64,000 nt of DNA from Pikeienuella litoralis (GCF_037646705.1 NZ_JBBHER010000003.1:186001-250000); one strand, 5' to 3'. Positions 26,511 through 35,533 are shown, numbered from the stretch's first letter. The notes: a model not told the origin generated them from the sequence alone. A program made the numbers and translations.

Positions 26511-26702
26511 TCAGCCGCGCGAAGCGAGCGCCAACGCTTCGCGCAGCACGTCGCGCTCCCCGATATGGTTGGCGAGGATGAGAATGAGCCGCGCGTTCAG
26601 CGCGGCGCTTTCGGCTTCATCGAGACCCTTATGCGCGGCGAGCAGTTCGGCGTAGAAGCCGTCATGATCGTCGATGTTCTTCTCGCGTATCAGCGTCTTC
26701 AT
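26511..26702 (-). CDS. DUF2783 small protein
   Basis: A 63-residue acidic helical protein (MKTLIREKNIDDHDGFYAEL). It resembles DUF2783, a small family usually encoded right beside FAD-dependent oxygenases. Here its ATG overlaps the monooxygenase stop by four bases, so it is the second gene of that pair and probably made with it. No motif reveals its function; a structural or assembly partner of the flavoprotein is the simplest guess. It has no membrane segment or signal. Confidence 0.82.
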   Translation of the reverse strand: MKTLIREKNIDDHDGFYAELLAAHKGLDEAESAALNARLILILANHIGERDVLREALALASRG

Positions 26703-28288
26703 GCGTCGGCCCCTTTCGCTTTCGCCAGCGCGGCCGCCGCCGTCGCCGCGTCCGGCGCCGCGCGCCAGCGGGCGGCGACATGCTGGTCGGGGCGGATCAG
26801 ATAGACCGCGCCCGCCGCGGCGCCGAGATAACGGGATTTCAAGGCGCCTTCGGCGTCGAGCCGAAGGCTTGCGGCCCCCGTCGGCCGGGGCGGCGCCGTA
26901 TTCAGGCCGAGAAAGACGAACCCCTCGCCAAGCCGCTCCAGAAGCCAGCCCTCGCCAAGCGGCGCGTCGGGCGCGGGCCAGCCCGGCGCGGCGGAGGCCG
27001 GCAACTCCGCGTCATCCGGGCCGTTGAGCGGGGAATCTGCGTAGGCGCAGGGGCGCGACAGCCGCCCCGAGTTCACCATTTCGCGCGCAAACGGCGCCTC
27101 CGCCGCAAGCGCCAGCACCGCATCGCGGAAAAGCCGCTCCGCCCCCGGCGCCGGCGACATGAAGCGTGTGGCGCGGGCTGAATTGAGGATGTTTTCATCC
27201 GCTCCGGCGATCCGCTCCGAATCATAGGTCTGCAAAAGGCGCGCGCCAGCGTCGCCGGTCAGGGCGGCCGCGAGTTTCCAGCCGAGATTATCGACATCCT
27301 GCACGCCGCCGTTCCCGCCCCGCGCCCCGAAGGGGGAGACGACATGCGCGCTGTCGCCGACGAAGATCACGCGGTCATGGGTGAACCGCTCCAGCCGCCG
27401 GCACTGGAACGTGTAAACGGAAACCCAATCGAGCGTGAACGGGCGCCCCTCCACCACCTTCTCGATTCGCGGGATGACGTTTTCCGGCTTCCTTTCCTCT
27501 TCCGGGTCGGCGTCCCAGCCGAGTTGCAGGTCGATCCGGTAAATATCGTCCGGCTGCTTGTGAAGCAGCGCCGATTGCCCGGTGTGGAAGGGCGGCTCGA
27601 ACCAGAACCAGCGCTCGGGCGGGAAATCTGCCGCCATCACGATATCGGCGATGAGGAACCGCTCCTCGAACAGCTCGCCAGCGAAATCCAGCCCCAGCAG
27701 GCTGCGAAGCGGGCTGGTCGCGCCGTCGCAGGCGAGGAGATAATCCGCCTCGATCTCGTAGACGCCGTCCGGGGTCGAGACCGTCGCCGTGGCGCACGCG
27801 TCGCTCTGGTTGACGGCGACGACGCGATTGCGAAAGCGGAGATCGATCAGGTCGGGAAAGTCCCGGCATCGCTCCACGAGAAATTGCTCGACGTAATATT
27901 GCTGAAGATTGACGAAAGCCGGCATCTTGTGCCCGCTCTCGGGGAGAAGGTCGAAGCGGAACACGTCCCTGTCGCGGTGCCGGGTGCGGCCGATTTTCCA
28001 GGTGACGCCTTTGGCGACAATCCGCTCGCCGACGCCGAGCCGGTCGAAAATCTCCAGCGTCCGCTTCGCCCAGCAGATCGCGCGGGAGCCGACCGAGACG
28101 ACGTTGTTGTCGTCGAGGACGACGCACGCGACGCCACGGAGCGCGAGGTCGATCGCCATCGCGAGCCCGACCGGCCCGGCGCCGACGATGACGACCTTGT
28201 GGCGGGCTTCGGGCCTTCCGGCCAGCGGGCCGGGGGTCAGATAGGGAAATTCCCGATATTCGTATGGCACATGCGACTCGTGGTTCAT
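26699..28288 (-). CDS. FAD-dependent monooxygenase (aromatic hydroxylase type)
   Basis: A 529-residue group A flavoprotein monooxygenase. The Rossmann motif GAGPVGLAMA (36-45), the DG motif LLACDGATSPLRSLLG and the GD motif VIFVGDSAHVVSPFGARGGNGGVQDVDNLGWKLAA are all present, followed by the thioredoxin-like C-terminal domain seen in phenol- and MhpA-type hydroxylases. Such enzymes insert one oxygen into an aromatic ring using NAD(P)H. The substrate cannot be read; the homogentisate genes at 31-35 kb belong to another transcription unit. It is coupled to the DUF2783 gene. Upstream, an imperfect 9-bp inverted repeat (28305-28329) may be an operator. Confidence 0.88.
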   Translation of the reverse strand: MNHESHVPYEYREFPYLTPGPLAGRPEARHKVVIVGAGPVGLAMAIDLALRGVACVVLDDNNVVSVGSRAICWAKRTLEIFDRLGVGERIVAKGVTWKIGRTRHRDRDVFRFDLLPESGHKMPAFVNLQQYYVEQFLVERCRDFPDLIDLRFRNRVVAVNQSDACATATVSTPDGVYEIEADYLLACDGATSPLRSLLGLDFAGELFEERFLIADIVMAADFPPERWFWFEPPFHTGQSALLHKQPDDIYRIDLQLGWDADPEEERKPENVIPRIEKVVEGRPFTLDWVSVYTFQCRRLERFTHDRVIFVGDSAHVVSPFGARGGNGGVQDVDNLGWKLAAALTGDAGARLLQTYDSERIAGADENILNSARATRFMSPAPGAERLFRDAVLALAAEAPFAREMVNSGRLSRPCAYADSPLNGPDDAELPASAAPGWPAPDAPLGEGWLLERLGEGFVFLGLNTAPPRPTGAASLRLDAEGALKSRYLGAAAGAVYLIRPDQHVAARWRAAPDAATAAAALAKAKGADA

Positions 28289-28376
28289 GGCGGCGGCGCG
28301 GCGTCCCTAACGCATACGCGGCGTTGGGGTCATGTCAAAGCCGCTCGCGGCCTCGTCCGCAGAGCGGGATGCGGAT

Positions 28377-29186
28377 TCACCGCTTGGCCAGCCGGATCGT
28401 CACGCCGCCATATCTGATCGAAATATAGGAAAGCAGCGCGTAGATGAACGTTATGAGCCCGAGGATCTCCAAAGGCTCCTCGACGGTGATCAACAGATCA
28501 TAGGTCAGATCCCAGACGAAGCGCCCCTGATCGTTGACGTGATTGTTCATATGGCGCGCCTCAAGCATCTCAACGCCGACAGCGCCGGAGAGATATATTG
28601 CGGCGGAAGCGATCATGATGTTCCTGACCGACTTCGGAAGAGAAAACAGCCACCTGAAATACAATATGGATAGGGCGATAACCGCTATCATATATGGAAT
28701 TATCCATGAGAAATAAAATACGCCGGATGCGCCAATCATATTGCGAACCGGCGTATCGAAATTTTCGTGTATCGAGGTCAGCTCATCGGCCGCCAGGAAC
28801 AGGAAAATCACGCTGAGCAATATCCATAGGGCATTCATTTTCCCGGATCTCTCCAGACTCCAGATCAAAAAGGTTCCGATGGAGCAGATTAACAAAAGGG
28901 ATGATGAAAACACCGATGGGACATTCCATTCATATCCGAAATGAAATAGACCGCTCAGCTTTCTGAAGATTTCGTAGTCAGTATTATAGGATAGGATCAA
29001 CCCTGAGACATGGGCCGCGAACAAGGCCAGGGTGATGGCGATCAAAACCTTGATGACGTCGCCTGGATGAACGCACATCTCCACGGCCTGACGCTCTTTC
29101 CCGTCACGCTGATTGGATGAGGGAATCTTGTCCTCCGATCCTTCTGTCACAGATTGCGGCGCATGCATTTTCGGCGCCTCCCCCAA
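28377..29186 (-). CDS. Orphan polytopic membrane protein, AT-richer than neighbours
   Basis: A 269-residue protein that I cannot assign to a family. A polar N-terminal 45 residues is followed by about six membrane segments: approximately 47-66, 92-108, 119-134, 155-175, 188-205 and 236-256. Conserved-looking polar spots in or beside the membrane are LAADELTSIHE, EMLEARHMNNHVND and TVEEPLEILGL, a pattern of acidic and His residues that could bind metal or form a channel. Base and codon use (AGA, ATA, TTA, AAA) is clearly more AT-rich than in the flanking genes, suggesting recent acquisition. It stands alone on its strand between two unrelated genes. The start is uncertain: MGEAPKMHAP at 29186, or the next Met six codons in. 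Confidence 0.72.
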   Translation of the reverse strand: MGEAPKMHAPQSVTEGSEDKIPSSNQRDGKERQAVEMCVHPGDVIKVLIAITLALFAAHVSGLILSYNTDYEIFRKLSGLFHFGYEWNVPSVFSSSLLLICSIGTFLIWSLERSGKMNALWILLSVIFLFLAADELTSIHENFDTPVRNMIGASGVFYFSWIIPYMIAVIALSILYFRWLFSLPKSVRNIMIASAAIYLSGAVGVEMLEARHMNNHVNDQGRFVWDLTYDLLITVEEPLEILGLITFIYALLSYISIRYGGVTIRLAKR

Positions 29187-29552
29187 TCAACGCCATGTCG
29201 TCAAATACGTGACGCGCTACCGGCCTGCGCTGGGGATCGCGCGGGAATAGACTCCGCCCACATTTCGAGATTCTACAGGGCGGCTTGCAGACGGCAAGGA
29301 ACAATGTCGGCGCCATGCGTGAAGCGTTTCATCCCTCGGCTGAGCGTATAATGCCGAGCGTATAATGGCGTGAATGGCCCTCTTTTCGGCGCTTTTTCTT
29401 CCCGCCTGGAGCGGGGCGCCATGGCGACGGGGCCGCAGTGTGGCGCGGGAGCGCTCTTCATGTTGGCGTCGCGCGGACGTCTCGCGCATCATGACGCGCC
29501 GGCGCGCGCTTCAGGCGTGCGGGGCGATCGGATCGGAATGAGGAGGGGCGCG
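29187..29552. other. Intergenic region upstream of phoX
   Basis: About 366 bases separate the orphan membrane protein (-) from phoX (+). It contains an inverted repeat CGTCA-N6-TGACG at 29199-29214 and the tandem -10-like duplication listed separately. A G+C-rich stretch without recognisable genes precedes the phoX ribosome-binding site. The open frame entering it from 29370 is in frame with phoX but has no homology before the chosen start. Confidence 0.5.
29342..29369 (+). promoter_or_regulatory. Tandem 14-bp repeat carrying two TATAAT boxes upstream of phoX
   Basis: GAGCGTATAATGCC (29342-29355) and GAGCGTATAATGGC (29356-29369) are adjacent near-identical copies, each containing a perfect TATAAT -10 hexamer (29347-29352, 29361-29366). 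They lie about 185 bases before the phoX start. No matching TTGACA -35 is seen at the right distance, so activator dependence is possible. Promoter function is an inference; the repeat itself is direct observation. Confidence 0.55.
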
Positions 29553-31427
29553 GTGCGGGATCAGGATCTGAGCTTTGACGATTTCGACGAGCGCGTGACG
29601 CCGAGGCCCGCGGAATGCGATTTCGACGGGGTGGTCGAGCGGGCGTTGAGCCGGCGCGGTTTTCTCGGCGGCGTGGTCGCGTTCGGCGGCGTCGCCGCGC
29701 TCGGCGTCGGCGGGGCGGCGCGCGCGGCCGGGTCTCCGTTCGCATTCCGTCAGGTCGCGGCGAACACGCGCGACGCGCTCACCGTTCCCGAAGGCTACGA
29801 AGCGGAGATCCTGCTGCGGTGGGGCGACCCGATCACCGCGGGCGCGCCCGAATTCGATCCCGCGACGCGCGGCGCGGCGGCGACGCAGGCCGCCGCTTTC
29901 GGCGACAATAACGACGGGATGGAGATCTTTGTCATCGACGGGCGCACGGTTCTGGTCGTGAACCACGAATCCGCGAACCGTCGGGTGATATGGGGGAATC
30001 GGCCGAAAGGGCGTGCGGTCTCCGCCGACGATCTCCTGAAGGGAATGGCGGCGCATGGCGTCTCTGTGGTCGAAATCGCGGAGAGGGGCGGGGTCTGGTC
30101 CGCGGTCAGGGACAGCCCCCTGAACCGCCGGATCACCCCACTGACCGCGATGGACATCACCGGCCCCGCCGCCGGCCATGCGCTGATGAAGACCGCGGCC
30201 GATCCGACCGGAACCCGGAGCCTCGGCACCTGGAACAATTGCGGCTCCGGCAAGACGCCGTGGGGCGCGTATCTGACTTGTGAAGAGAATTTCAACGGCT
30301 ATTTCAGCGCCAGCGACAAGGCGTTCGCCTTCCCGCCCGCGCTTTCGCGCTACGGCGTCTCCGCGGCGGACTGGGGCTATGGCTGGGCGAAGGTCGATGA
30401 GCGCTTCGACGTCTCGAAACATCCGAATGAGCCCAACCGCGCCGGCTGGGTGGTCGAGATCGACCCCTCCGACCCGTCCTCCACGCCAAAAAAGCGCACC
30501 GCGCTCGGCCGTTTCAAGCATGAGAACGCCGAGGTGGTGGTGAATGGCGACGGGCGCATCGTCGTCTATATGGGCGATGACGAGCGCGGCGAGTTTCTCT
30601 ATCGGTTCGTCTCGAACGGCGTCTTCGCGCCGGGCGCGGACACGTCCGCCCTTCTCGATGAAGGCGTGCTGTTCGCGGCCAGGTTCAACGATGATGGAAC
30701 CGGCGCCTGGCGCGCGTTGACGCCGGAGACGACCGGCATGGCCGATATCGGCGAGGTTCTGATCCATGCGCGGATCGCCGGCTCCAGAGTTGGCGCGACG
30801 ACGATGGACCGCCCCGAATGGGTGGCGGCCAACCCGCGCGCCGCCGAGGTCTATTGCGCGCTCACCAACAACAAGGCGCGCGGCCGGAAGCCGAACGCCG
30901 GCGGCGACGAAACCCCGGTCGGCGGGCCGAACCCGCGCGAGGCGAACAAATACGGTCAGATCGTCCGCTGGCGCCCGACCGGCGGAGATCATGCGGCGGA
31001 GACGTTCGAGTGGGATCTTTTCGTGATGGCGGGCAATCCCGCCGTGCATGAGGACGCGAACGCGGGCTCCGCCAATCTGAATCCGGGAAACATGTTCAAC
31101 TCGCCCGATGGGGTCGCCTTCGACGAGTCGGGGCTGCTCTGGATTCTGACCGATGGCAATTATTCGGACAAAGGCGATTTCGCCGGGCACGGGAACAACC
31201 AGATGCTTGCGGCGGACCCCCTGACCGGCGAGATCCGCCGCTTTCTCGTCGGCCCGCGCGGCGCCGAGATCGCCGGCCTCGCCTGGAGCCCGGATCGAAG
31301 GACGATGTTCGTCGGCGTCCAGCATCCGGGCGAACGGGTCGGAAGCCACTGGCCCGAAGGCGGCGACGCGCCGCCGCGTTCCTCGGTTGTCGCGGTGCGG
31401 CGCGTGGATGGCGGCCTGGTCGGCTGA
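29553..31427 (+). CDS. phoX: PhoX-family alkaline phosphatase (DUF839), Tat-exported
   Basis: A 624-residue protein from GTG 29553, chosen because AGGAGG (29541-29546) lies six bases upstream; ATG 29538 is in frame but lies before that site. The Tat signal SRRGFLGGVVAFGGVAALG (33-51) ends near AARA, so the enzyme folds inside and works in the periplasm. PhoX hallmarks include DGMEIFV, TPWGAYLTCEENFNGYF, KHENAEVV, YMGDDERGEFLYRFVS and FNSPDGVAFDESGLLWILTDG, which build the beta-propeller site binding calcium and iron. It releases phosphate from organic phosphomonoesters during starvation. No clear Pho box was confirmed upstream. Confidence 0.9.
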   Translation: MRDQDLSFDDFDERVTPRPAECDFDGVVERALSRRGFLGGVVAFGGVAALGVGGAARAAGSPFAFRQVAANTRDALTVPEGYEAEILLRWGDPITAGAPEFDPATRGAAATQAAAFGDNNDGMEIFVIDGRTVLVVNHESANRRVIWGNRPKGRAVSADDLLKGMAAHGVSVVEIAERGGVWSAVRDSPLNRRITPLTAMDITGPAAGHALMKTAADPTGTRSLGTWNNCGSGKTPWGAYLTCEENFNGYFSASDKAFAFPPALSRYGVSAADWGYGWAKVDERFDVSKHPNEPNRAGWVVEIDPSDPSSTPKKRTALGRFKHENAEVVVNGDGRIVVYMGDDERGEFLYRFVSNGVFAPGADTSALLDEGVLFAARFNDDGTGAWRALTPETTGMADIGEVLIHARIAGSRVGATTMDRPEWVAANPRAAEVYCALTNNKARGRKPNAGGDETPVGGPNPREANKYGQIVRWRPTGGDHAAETFEWDLFVMAGNPAVHEDANAGSANLNPGNMFNSPDGVAFDESGLLWILTDGNYSDKGDFAGHGNNQMLAADPLTGEIRRFLVGPRGAEIAGLAWSPDRRTMFVGVQHPGERVGSHWPEGGDAPPRSSVVAVRRVDGGLVG

Positions 31428-31480
31428 AGCGGTCCGGCCGGGCCTATCCTTCTCCCGCGTCCATTGGCGAATGGCCAGGC

Positions 31481-32431
31481 TCAGCCTTGCAGCGCCTCCC
31501 ACATGGCGATGTCGCGATCCGCGGTCCAGATCCGCGGCGTGTCGACGCCGCGCGCCTCGTCATAGGCGCGGGAGACGTTGAACGGCAGGCAATGCTCGTA
31601 GATCGCGTAATCCTTGAATTTGGAATCGCACCTCTCGCGCACCGCGTCCCAGGCGTCTTTCAAGGAGCCGCCTTTCGCGGCCACCCTGGCGGCGGGACGA
31701 TAGGTGCTCTCGACGAAATCGCGCGTCGCCTCCAGGGCCGCATCGACCATGTCGACCCCGATCAGCGCGTCGCCCCGGCCCGGCGCGATCGCGCGCGGGT
31801 CAAAGAATTTCACCGCGTCGAGCGTGTCGCCCCAGTCGCCGAAATGGCCGTCGCCGCAATAGCAGGCGGAATGGTATTCGACGATGTCGCCGGTGAACAT
31901 CACCTCCTGATCCGGCACCCAGATCACCGCGTCGCCGGCGGTGTGGGCGCGGCCGAGATGCATGATGTCGACCCGGCGCTTGCCGAGATAGACGGTCATC
32001 GAATCCGAGAAGGTCGTGGTCGGCCAGGTGAGGCCGGGGATGCTCTCATGCCCTTCGAAGAGACGTGGGAAACGCTGAAACTCGCTGTCCCAATCCTCCT
32101 GCCCACGCTCCACCACCATCGCGCGGGCCATGTCCGACATGATCACCTGCCCGGCGCCGAAGGCCGAAGCGCCAAGGACGCGGACCGCGTGATAATGCGT
32201 GAGCGCGAGATGGGTGATCGGCTTGTCGGTGATCTCGCGGACCTTCTCGATCACCATGTTGGCGAGGCGCGGCGTCGCCTGCGCCTCGACGATCATCACG
32301 CTGTCATCGCCGATGATGACTCCGGAGTTCGGGTCCCCCTCGGCGGTGAAGGCCCAGAGCCCTTCGCCGATTTCGGTGAAGGAGATCTTCTTTTCGCTGA
32401 GGTCGTCTTGCGACGCGAATTTTTTCGCCAT
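31481..32431 (-). CDS. MBL-fold protein with altered metal motif, in homogentisate cluster
   Basis: A 316-residue metallo-beta-lactamase-fold protein; ATG 32431 (MAKKFASQDDLSEK) fits, while upstream frames overlap fahA. The usual HxHxDH is replaced by H79-Y-H81-A-V-R84, so the Asp and final His are lost. Downstream positions H (LGRAHTAGDAV) and D (MFTGDIVE) remain. One metal site is probably impaired or rebuilt. The gene follows fahA by 35 bases on the same strand, in the order hmgA-fahA-MBL, which points to a role in tyrosine/homogentisate breakdown, perhaps glutathione- or thioester-linked. No signal peptide. Confidence 0.83.
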   Translation of the reverse strand: MAKKFASQDDLSEKKISFTEIGEGLWAFTAEGDPNSGVIIGDDSVMIVEAQATPRLANMVIEKVREITDKPITHLALTHYHAVRVLGASAFGAGQVIMSDMARAMVVERGQEDWDSEFQRFPRLFEGHESIPGLTWPTTTFSDSMTVYLGKRRVDIMHLGRAHTAGDAVIWVPDQEVMFTGDIVEYHSACYCGDGHFGDWGDTLDAVKFFDPRAIAPGRGDALIGVDMVDAALEATRDFVESTYRPAARVAAKGGSLKDAWDAVRERCDSKFKDYAIYEHCLPFNVSRAYDEARGVDTPRIWTADRDIAMWEALQG

Positions 32432-32466
32432 GGCGTTCGGTCCTTTTGAGTGGGGCGCCGCGGCGC

Positions 32467-33735
32467 CTATTTCGTCCAGTCGCGCTCGGCGGGGGCGGGC
32501 AGGATCTTCCCTGCGCATGTTCCGAAGCCGACGCGGTAGCCGTCGCCCTCGGCGTAGCCGGCAAGCGTCATCTCGTCGCCATCCTCGAGAAAGGTGCGGG
32601 TCTCGCCGGTTTCCAGCGTCAGCGGCTCCTTGCCGCCCCAGCAAAGCTCCAGAAGCGAGCCGCGCTCGCCCTTCCCGGCGCCGGAGATGGTGCCGGAGCC
32701 GAGGAGATCGCCCGGATTCATCCGGCAGCCGCCGATGGCGTGATGAGCGAGCTGCTGCGGCGCGGAATAATACATCTCCCTGTAGTTCGTCCGGGAGATC
32801 GTGGTCGCCTTCGCCGCGCCCTCGGGCCGCATCAGGATCTCGAGCTTGATGTCATAGAGCATCGGGCCGGGTTCGCGAAGATAGGGCAGAAGCTCGAACT
32901 CCCGCTCCGGGGTGGGAACGCGGAACGGCTCCAGCGCCGCCCTGGTCACGACCCATGGGCTGATTGAGGTTGCGAACGCCTTCGCCTGAAACGGGCCGAG
33001 CGGCTGATATTCCCACGCCTGAATGTCGCGCGCGGACCAGTCGTTCAGAAGGACATAGCCGAAGATCATCTCGTCGGCCTCGGCCACGGTGATCGGCTCT
33101 CCCATCGTCGAGCCGGCGCCGACGACGCAGCCCATCTCCAGTTCGATATCGAGCCGGCGGCTGGGGCCGAAGATGCGCCGCTCCGCTCCGCGCGGTTTCA
33201 TCTGGCCGAGCGGCCGATGGATCTCCGCGCCGGAGACGACGACGGTGGAGGCGCGGCCGTTATAGGCGATCGGGACATGGAGCCAGTTCGGCGGCAGGGC
33301 GTTCTCCGCGCCGCGAAACATCGAGCCGACATTGAAGGCGTGGTTCCGGCCCGAGTAGAAATCGGTGTATTCGCTCACCTTGAAAGGCATGTGCATGACC
33401 GCCTCCGCCTGAGGCGTCAGCGCGCCCGGCGGAAGCGCCGCCGCGGCGCCTTCCGCCAGAATATCGGTCAGCTGCGCGCGGACCGAAGCCCACGCCTCCG
33501 CCCCCAGCTCCATGAAAGCGTTGAGCGCAGGCTCCGCGAAGACCGGGCGCCCGGCGCCGGCGTCGATCAGCCCCATTTCCTCCAGCGCCGCAAGATCGAG
33601 CGCCTGATCGCCGATGGCGACGCAGCACCGCGGCGCCTCCGCCCCGGTCGAGAAGACGCCATAAGGCAGATTGTTGAGGGGAAACGGGCTTTCGGGGTGG
33701 TTCGCGCTGTCGATACGGCTCTTCAGAAGCGGCAT
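32467..33735 (-). CDS. fahA: Fumarylacetoacetase
   Basis: A 422-residue FAH that hydrolyses fumarylacetoacetate to fumarate and acetoacetate, the last step of tyrosine degradation. N-terminal SH3-like domain: FPLNNLPYGVFSTGAEAPRCCVAIGD. The catalytic domain has YTDFYSGRNHAFNVGSMFRG, PIAYNGRASTVVVSG, the metal ligands in LDIELEMGCVVGAGS and FGYVLLNDWSARDIQAWEYQPLGPFQAKAF, and RMNPGDLLGSGTISG. The start MPLLKSRIDSANHPESPFPL is typical. It sits between hmgA and the MBL gene in the same orientation. Confidence 0.96.
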   Translation of the reverse strand: MPLLKSRIDSANHPESPFPLNNLPYGVFSTGAEAPRCCVAIGDQALDLAALEEMGLIDAGAGRPVFAEPALNAFMELGAEAWASVRAQLTDILAEGAAAALPPGALTPQAEAVMHMPFKVSEYTDFYSGRNHAFNVGSMFRGAENALPPNWLHVPIAYNGRASTVVVSGAEIHRPLGQMKPRGAERRIFGPSRRLDIELEMGCVVGAGSTMGEPITVAEADEMIFGYVLLNDWSARDIQAWEYQPLGPFQAKAFATSISPWVVTRAALEPFRVPTPEREFELLPYLREPGPMLYDIKLEILMRPEGAAKATTISRTNYREMYYSAPQQLAHHAIGGCRMNPGDLLGSGTISGAGKGERGSLLELCWGGKEPLTLETGETRTFLEDGDEMTLAGYAEGDGYRVGFGTCAGKILPAPAERDWTK

Positions 33736-33810
33736 GGATCCTCCGGGGGCGTCAACAAGGGGAATGCGCGGCTTCGCCGGGGCCGCCTCTCGCGTCTGGT
33801 CACGGCCGGG

Positions 33811-35172
33811 TTACTTCAGCCCCGGCGTTCCGTCGAATTTTTTCTCCAGACCGGCCCAGCAGTCGATGTAATCGTCTTGCAGGGGCGCGTCCTTCGCGGC
33901 GAATTCGGTGAGTTGCTGGGGAAAGCGGGTCTCGAACATGAAGCTCATCGTGTTCCTCAGCTTCACCGGGGTCCAGTCGTCCGTCGTCGCCTTCTCGAAG
34001 GCGGTGCGGTCCGGCCCGTGCGGCAGCATGCAATTGTGAAGGGAGATCCCGCCCGGCGCGAAGCCTTGCGGCTTGGCGTCGTACTGGCCGTGGATGTTGC
34101 CCATCAGCTCCGACATGATGTTCTTGTGGTACCAGGGCGGGCGGAACGTATCCTCCTGCGGGAGCCAGCGCTCGGGGAAGATCACGAAGTCGATATTCGC
34201 GGTGCCTTCCTCGGCGGTCGGCGCCGTCAACACGGTGAAGATCGACGGGTCCGGGTGATCGAAGGTGATCGAACCGACGGCGGCGTAGGTCCGGAGATCG
34301 TATTTGTAGGGCGCGTAATTGCCATGCCAGGCGACGACGTCGAGCGGCGAATGGCCGATCTCCGTCTCGTGGAACTGGCCGCACCATTTGACGATGACCC
34401 GGCTCGGGGTCTCCTTGTCCTCGAAGGCGGCGACCGGGGTCTTGAAGTCGCGCGGGTTGGCGAGGCAGTTCGCGCCGATGGGCCCGCGCCCCGGCAGGGT
34501 GAACTTGGCGCCGTAATTCTCGCAGACGAAGCCGCGCGCCTCGCCGTCCGGCAGCGCGACGCGAAAGACCATGCCGCGCGGCAACACGCAGATCTCCAGC
34601 GGCTCCAGATCGATCTTTCCGAACTCGGTGGAGATCGCCAGCCGGCCATGCTGCGGCACGACCAGAAGCTCGGAGTCCGCGGAATAGAAGTATTCGTCGG
34701 TCATGTCGGCGTTGGCGAGATAGACGTGGGCGGCCATGCCGACCTGCGTGAAGACGTCGCCCGCCGTGGTCATCGTCCGCATCCCGGAGACGAAGGTCAG
34801 CTTCTCCGCCGGAAACGGGATCGGATCCCAGCGATACTGCCCGAGCGAGACGACATCGGGAATGACGTTCGGCGCCGTTCGCCAGCGCGGCAAGTCGATC
34901 TTCCGGAACCGGGAGACATGCTTCACGGAGGGACGGATCCGATACAGCCAGCTTCGCTCGAGCGACCCGTGTGGCGCGGTGAAGGGCGAGCCGGAAAGCT
35001 GCTCGGCGTAGAGCCCGTAGTTCACCCTCTGAGGTGAATTGCGGCCGATGGGGAGCGCGCCGGGGAGCGCCTCGCTCTCGAAATCGTTGCCGAAACCGGG
35101 CATGTAGCCGGGCGTCACGCCATAGCGGCTGTCATGCGGGGTGAACGAGTCTGGGCTGGTCTCGGTGTTCAT
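33811..35172 (-). CDS. hmgA: Homogentisate 1,2-dioxygenase
   Basis: A 453-residue non-haem iron dioxygenase converting homogentisate to maleylacetoacetate. GYMPGFGNDFESEALPGALPIGRNSPQ opens the cupin-like N-terminal domain. C-terminal iron-binding segments include FRPPWYHKNIMSELMGNIHGQYDAKPQGF (two His and Glu ligands) and LHNCMLPHGPDRTAFEKA. It starts 36 bases downstream of an 18-bp perfect palindrome. Maleylacetoacetate isomerase is not in this window, although the GST at 10 kb shows no special resemblance to it. Likely first gene of the hmgA-fahA-MBL unit. Confidence 0.97.
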   Translation of the reverse strand: MNTETSPDSFTPHDSRYGVTPGYMPGFGNDFESEALPGALPIGRNSPQRVNYGLYAEQLSGSPFTAPHGSLERSWLYRIRPSVKHVSRFRKIDLPRWRTAPNVIPDVVSLGQYRWDPIPFPAEKLTFVSGMRTMTTAGDVFTQVGMAAHVYLANADMTDEYFYSADSELLVVPQHGRLAISTEFGKIDLEPLEICVLPRGMVFRVALPDGEARGFVCENYGAKFTLPGRGPIGANCLANPRDFKTPVAAFEDKETPSRVIVKWCGQFHETEIGHSPLDVVAWHGNYAPYKYDLRTYAAVGSITFDHPDPSIFTVLTAPTAEEGTANIDFVIFPERWLPQEDTFRPPWYHKNIMSELMGNIHGQYDAKPQGFAPGGISLHNCMLPHGPDRTAFEKATTDDWTPVKLRNTMSFMFETRFPQQLTEFAAKDAPLQDDYIDCWAGLEKKFDGTPGLK

Positions 35173-35207
35173 TGGAATCGACCTTCGGTTCGCGCTCCTC
35201 CTTCTTA

Positions 35208-35225
35208 TCGTTGCAAATGCAACGA
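35208..35225. promoter_or_regulatory. 18-bp palindromic operator candidate upstream of hmgA
   Basis: TCGTTGCA-AA-TGCAACGA (35208-35225) is a perfect inverted repeat with 8-bp arms and a two-base centre, ending 36 bases before hmgA. Its length and symmetry suit a dimeric winged-helix regulator such as the MarR protein encoded at 35.5 kb. That regulator pairing is an inference from position. Confidence 0.75.
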
Positions 35226-35247
35226 AGTCAATCGGCGACGACGCCTG

Positions 35248-35439
35248 TCAGGCCAGATGGCCGCGAGCGATCCTCAGATACGCCTTCAGCGGCAGGGAGT
35301 CCGCCTCGCGCGGCTGGCGATGGACGACCCTGATGGCGGGATGGAGCGCGCCGAGGTTCTGCGCGTCGAACCGGCTGAACCGCTTCACGTCCCTCGGGTC
35401 GGATTCGCAAATTCGTTTGTCGATTGGATGCCGGGCCAT
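35248..35439 (-). CDS. Small hypothetical protein between marR and hmgA
   Basis: A possible 63-residue basic protein (MARHPIDKRICESDPRDVKR at its start) on the same strand as hmgA. ATG 35439 has GAGGA about eight bases upstream; the longer in-frame start at 35484 has none. It lies upstream of the palindrome and hmgA and is divergent from the MarR gene. I do not recognise a family. Coding status rests only on the ribosome-binding site, the otherwise empty interval and an ordinary amino-acid composition. Confidence 0.42.
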   Translation of the reverse strand: MARHPIDKRICESDPRDVKRFSRFDAQNLGALHPAIRVVHRQPREADSLPLKAYLRIARGHLA

Positions 35440-35533
35440 TTTCAACTTCCTCGCACGGACTCGAATTGGGGGCCACCTTACCATAAATCAACGCGCGGCG
35501 CCGGGATTGCTTGACGAGGTGGATGCATCTGCA

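Noticed and set aside
29198..29215. Pho box before phoX
   Set aside because: Only about 10 of 18 positions match the consensus; left as a possibility.
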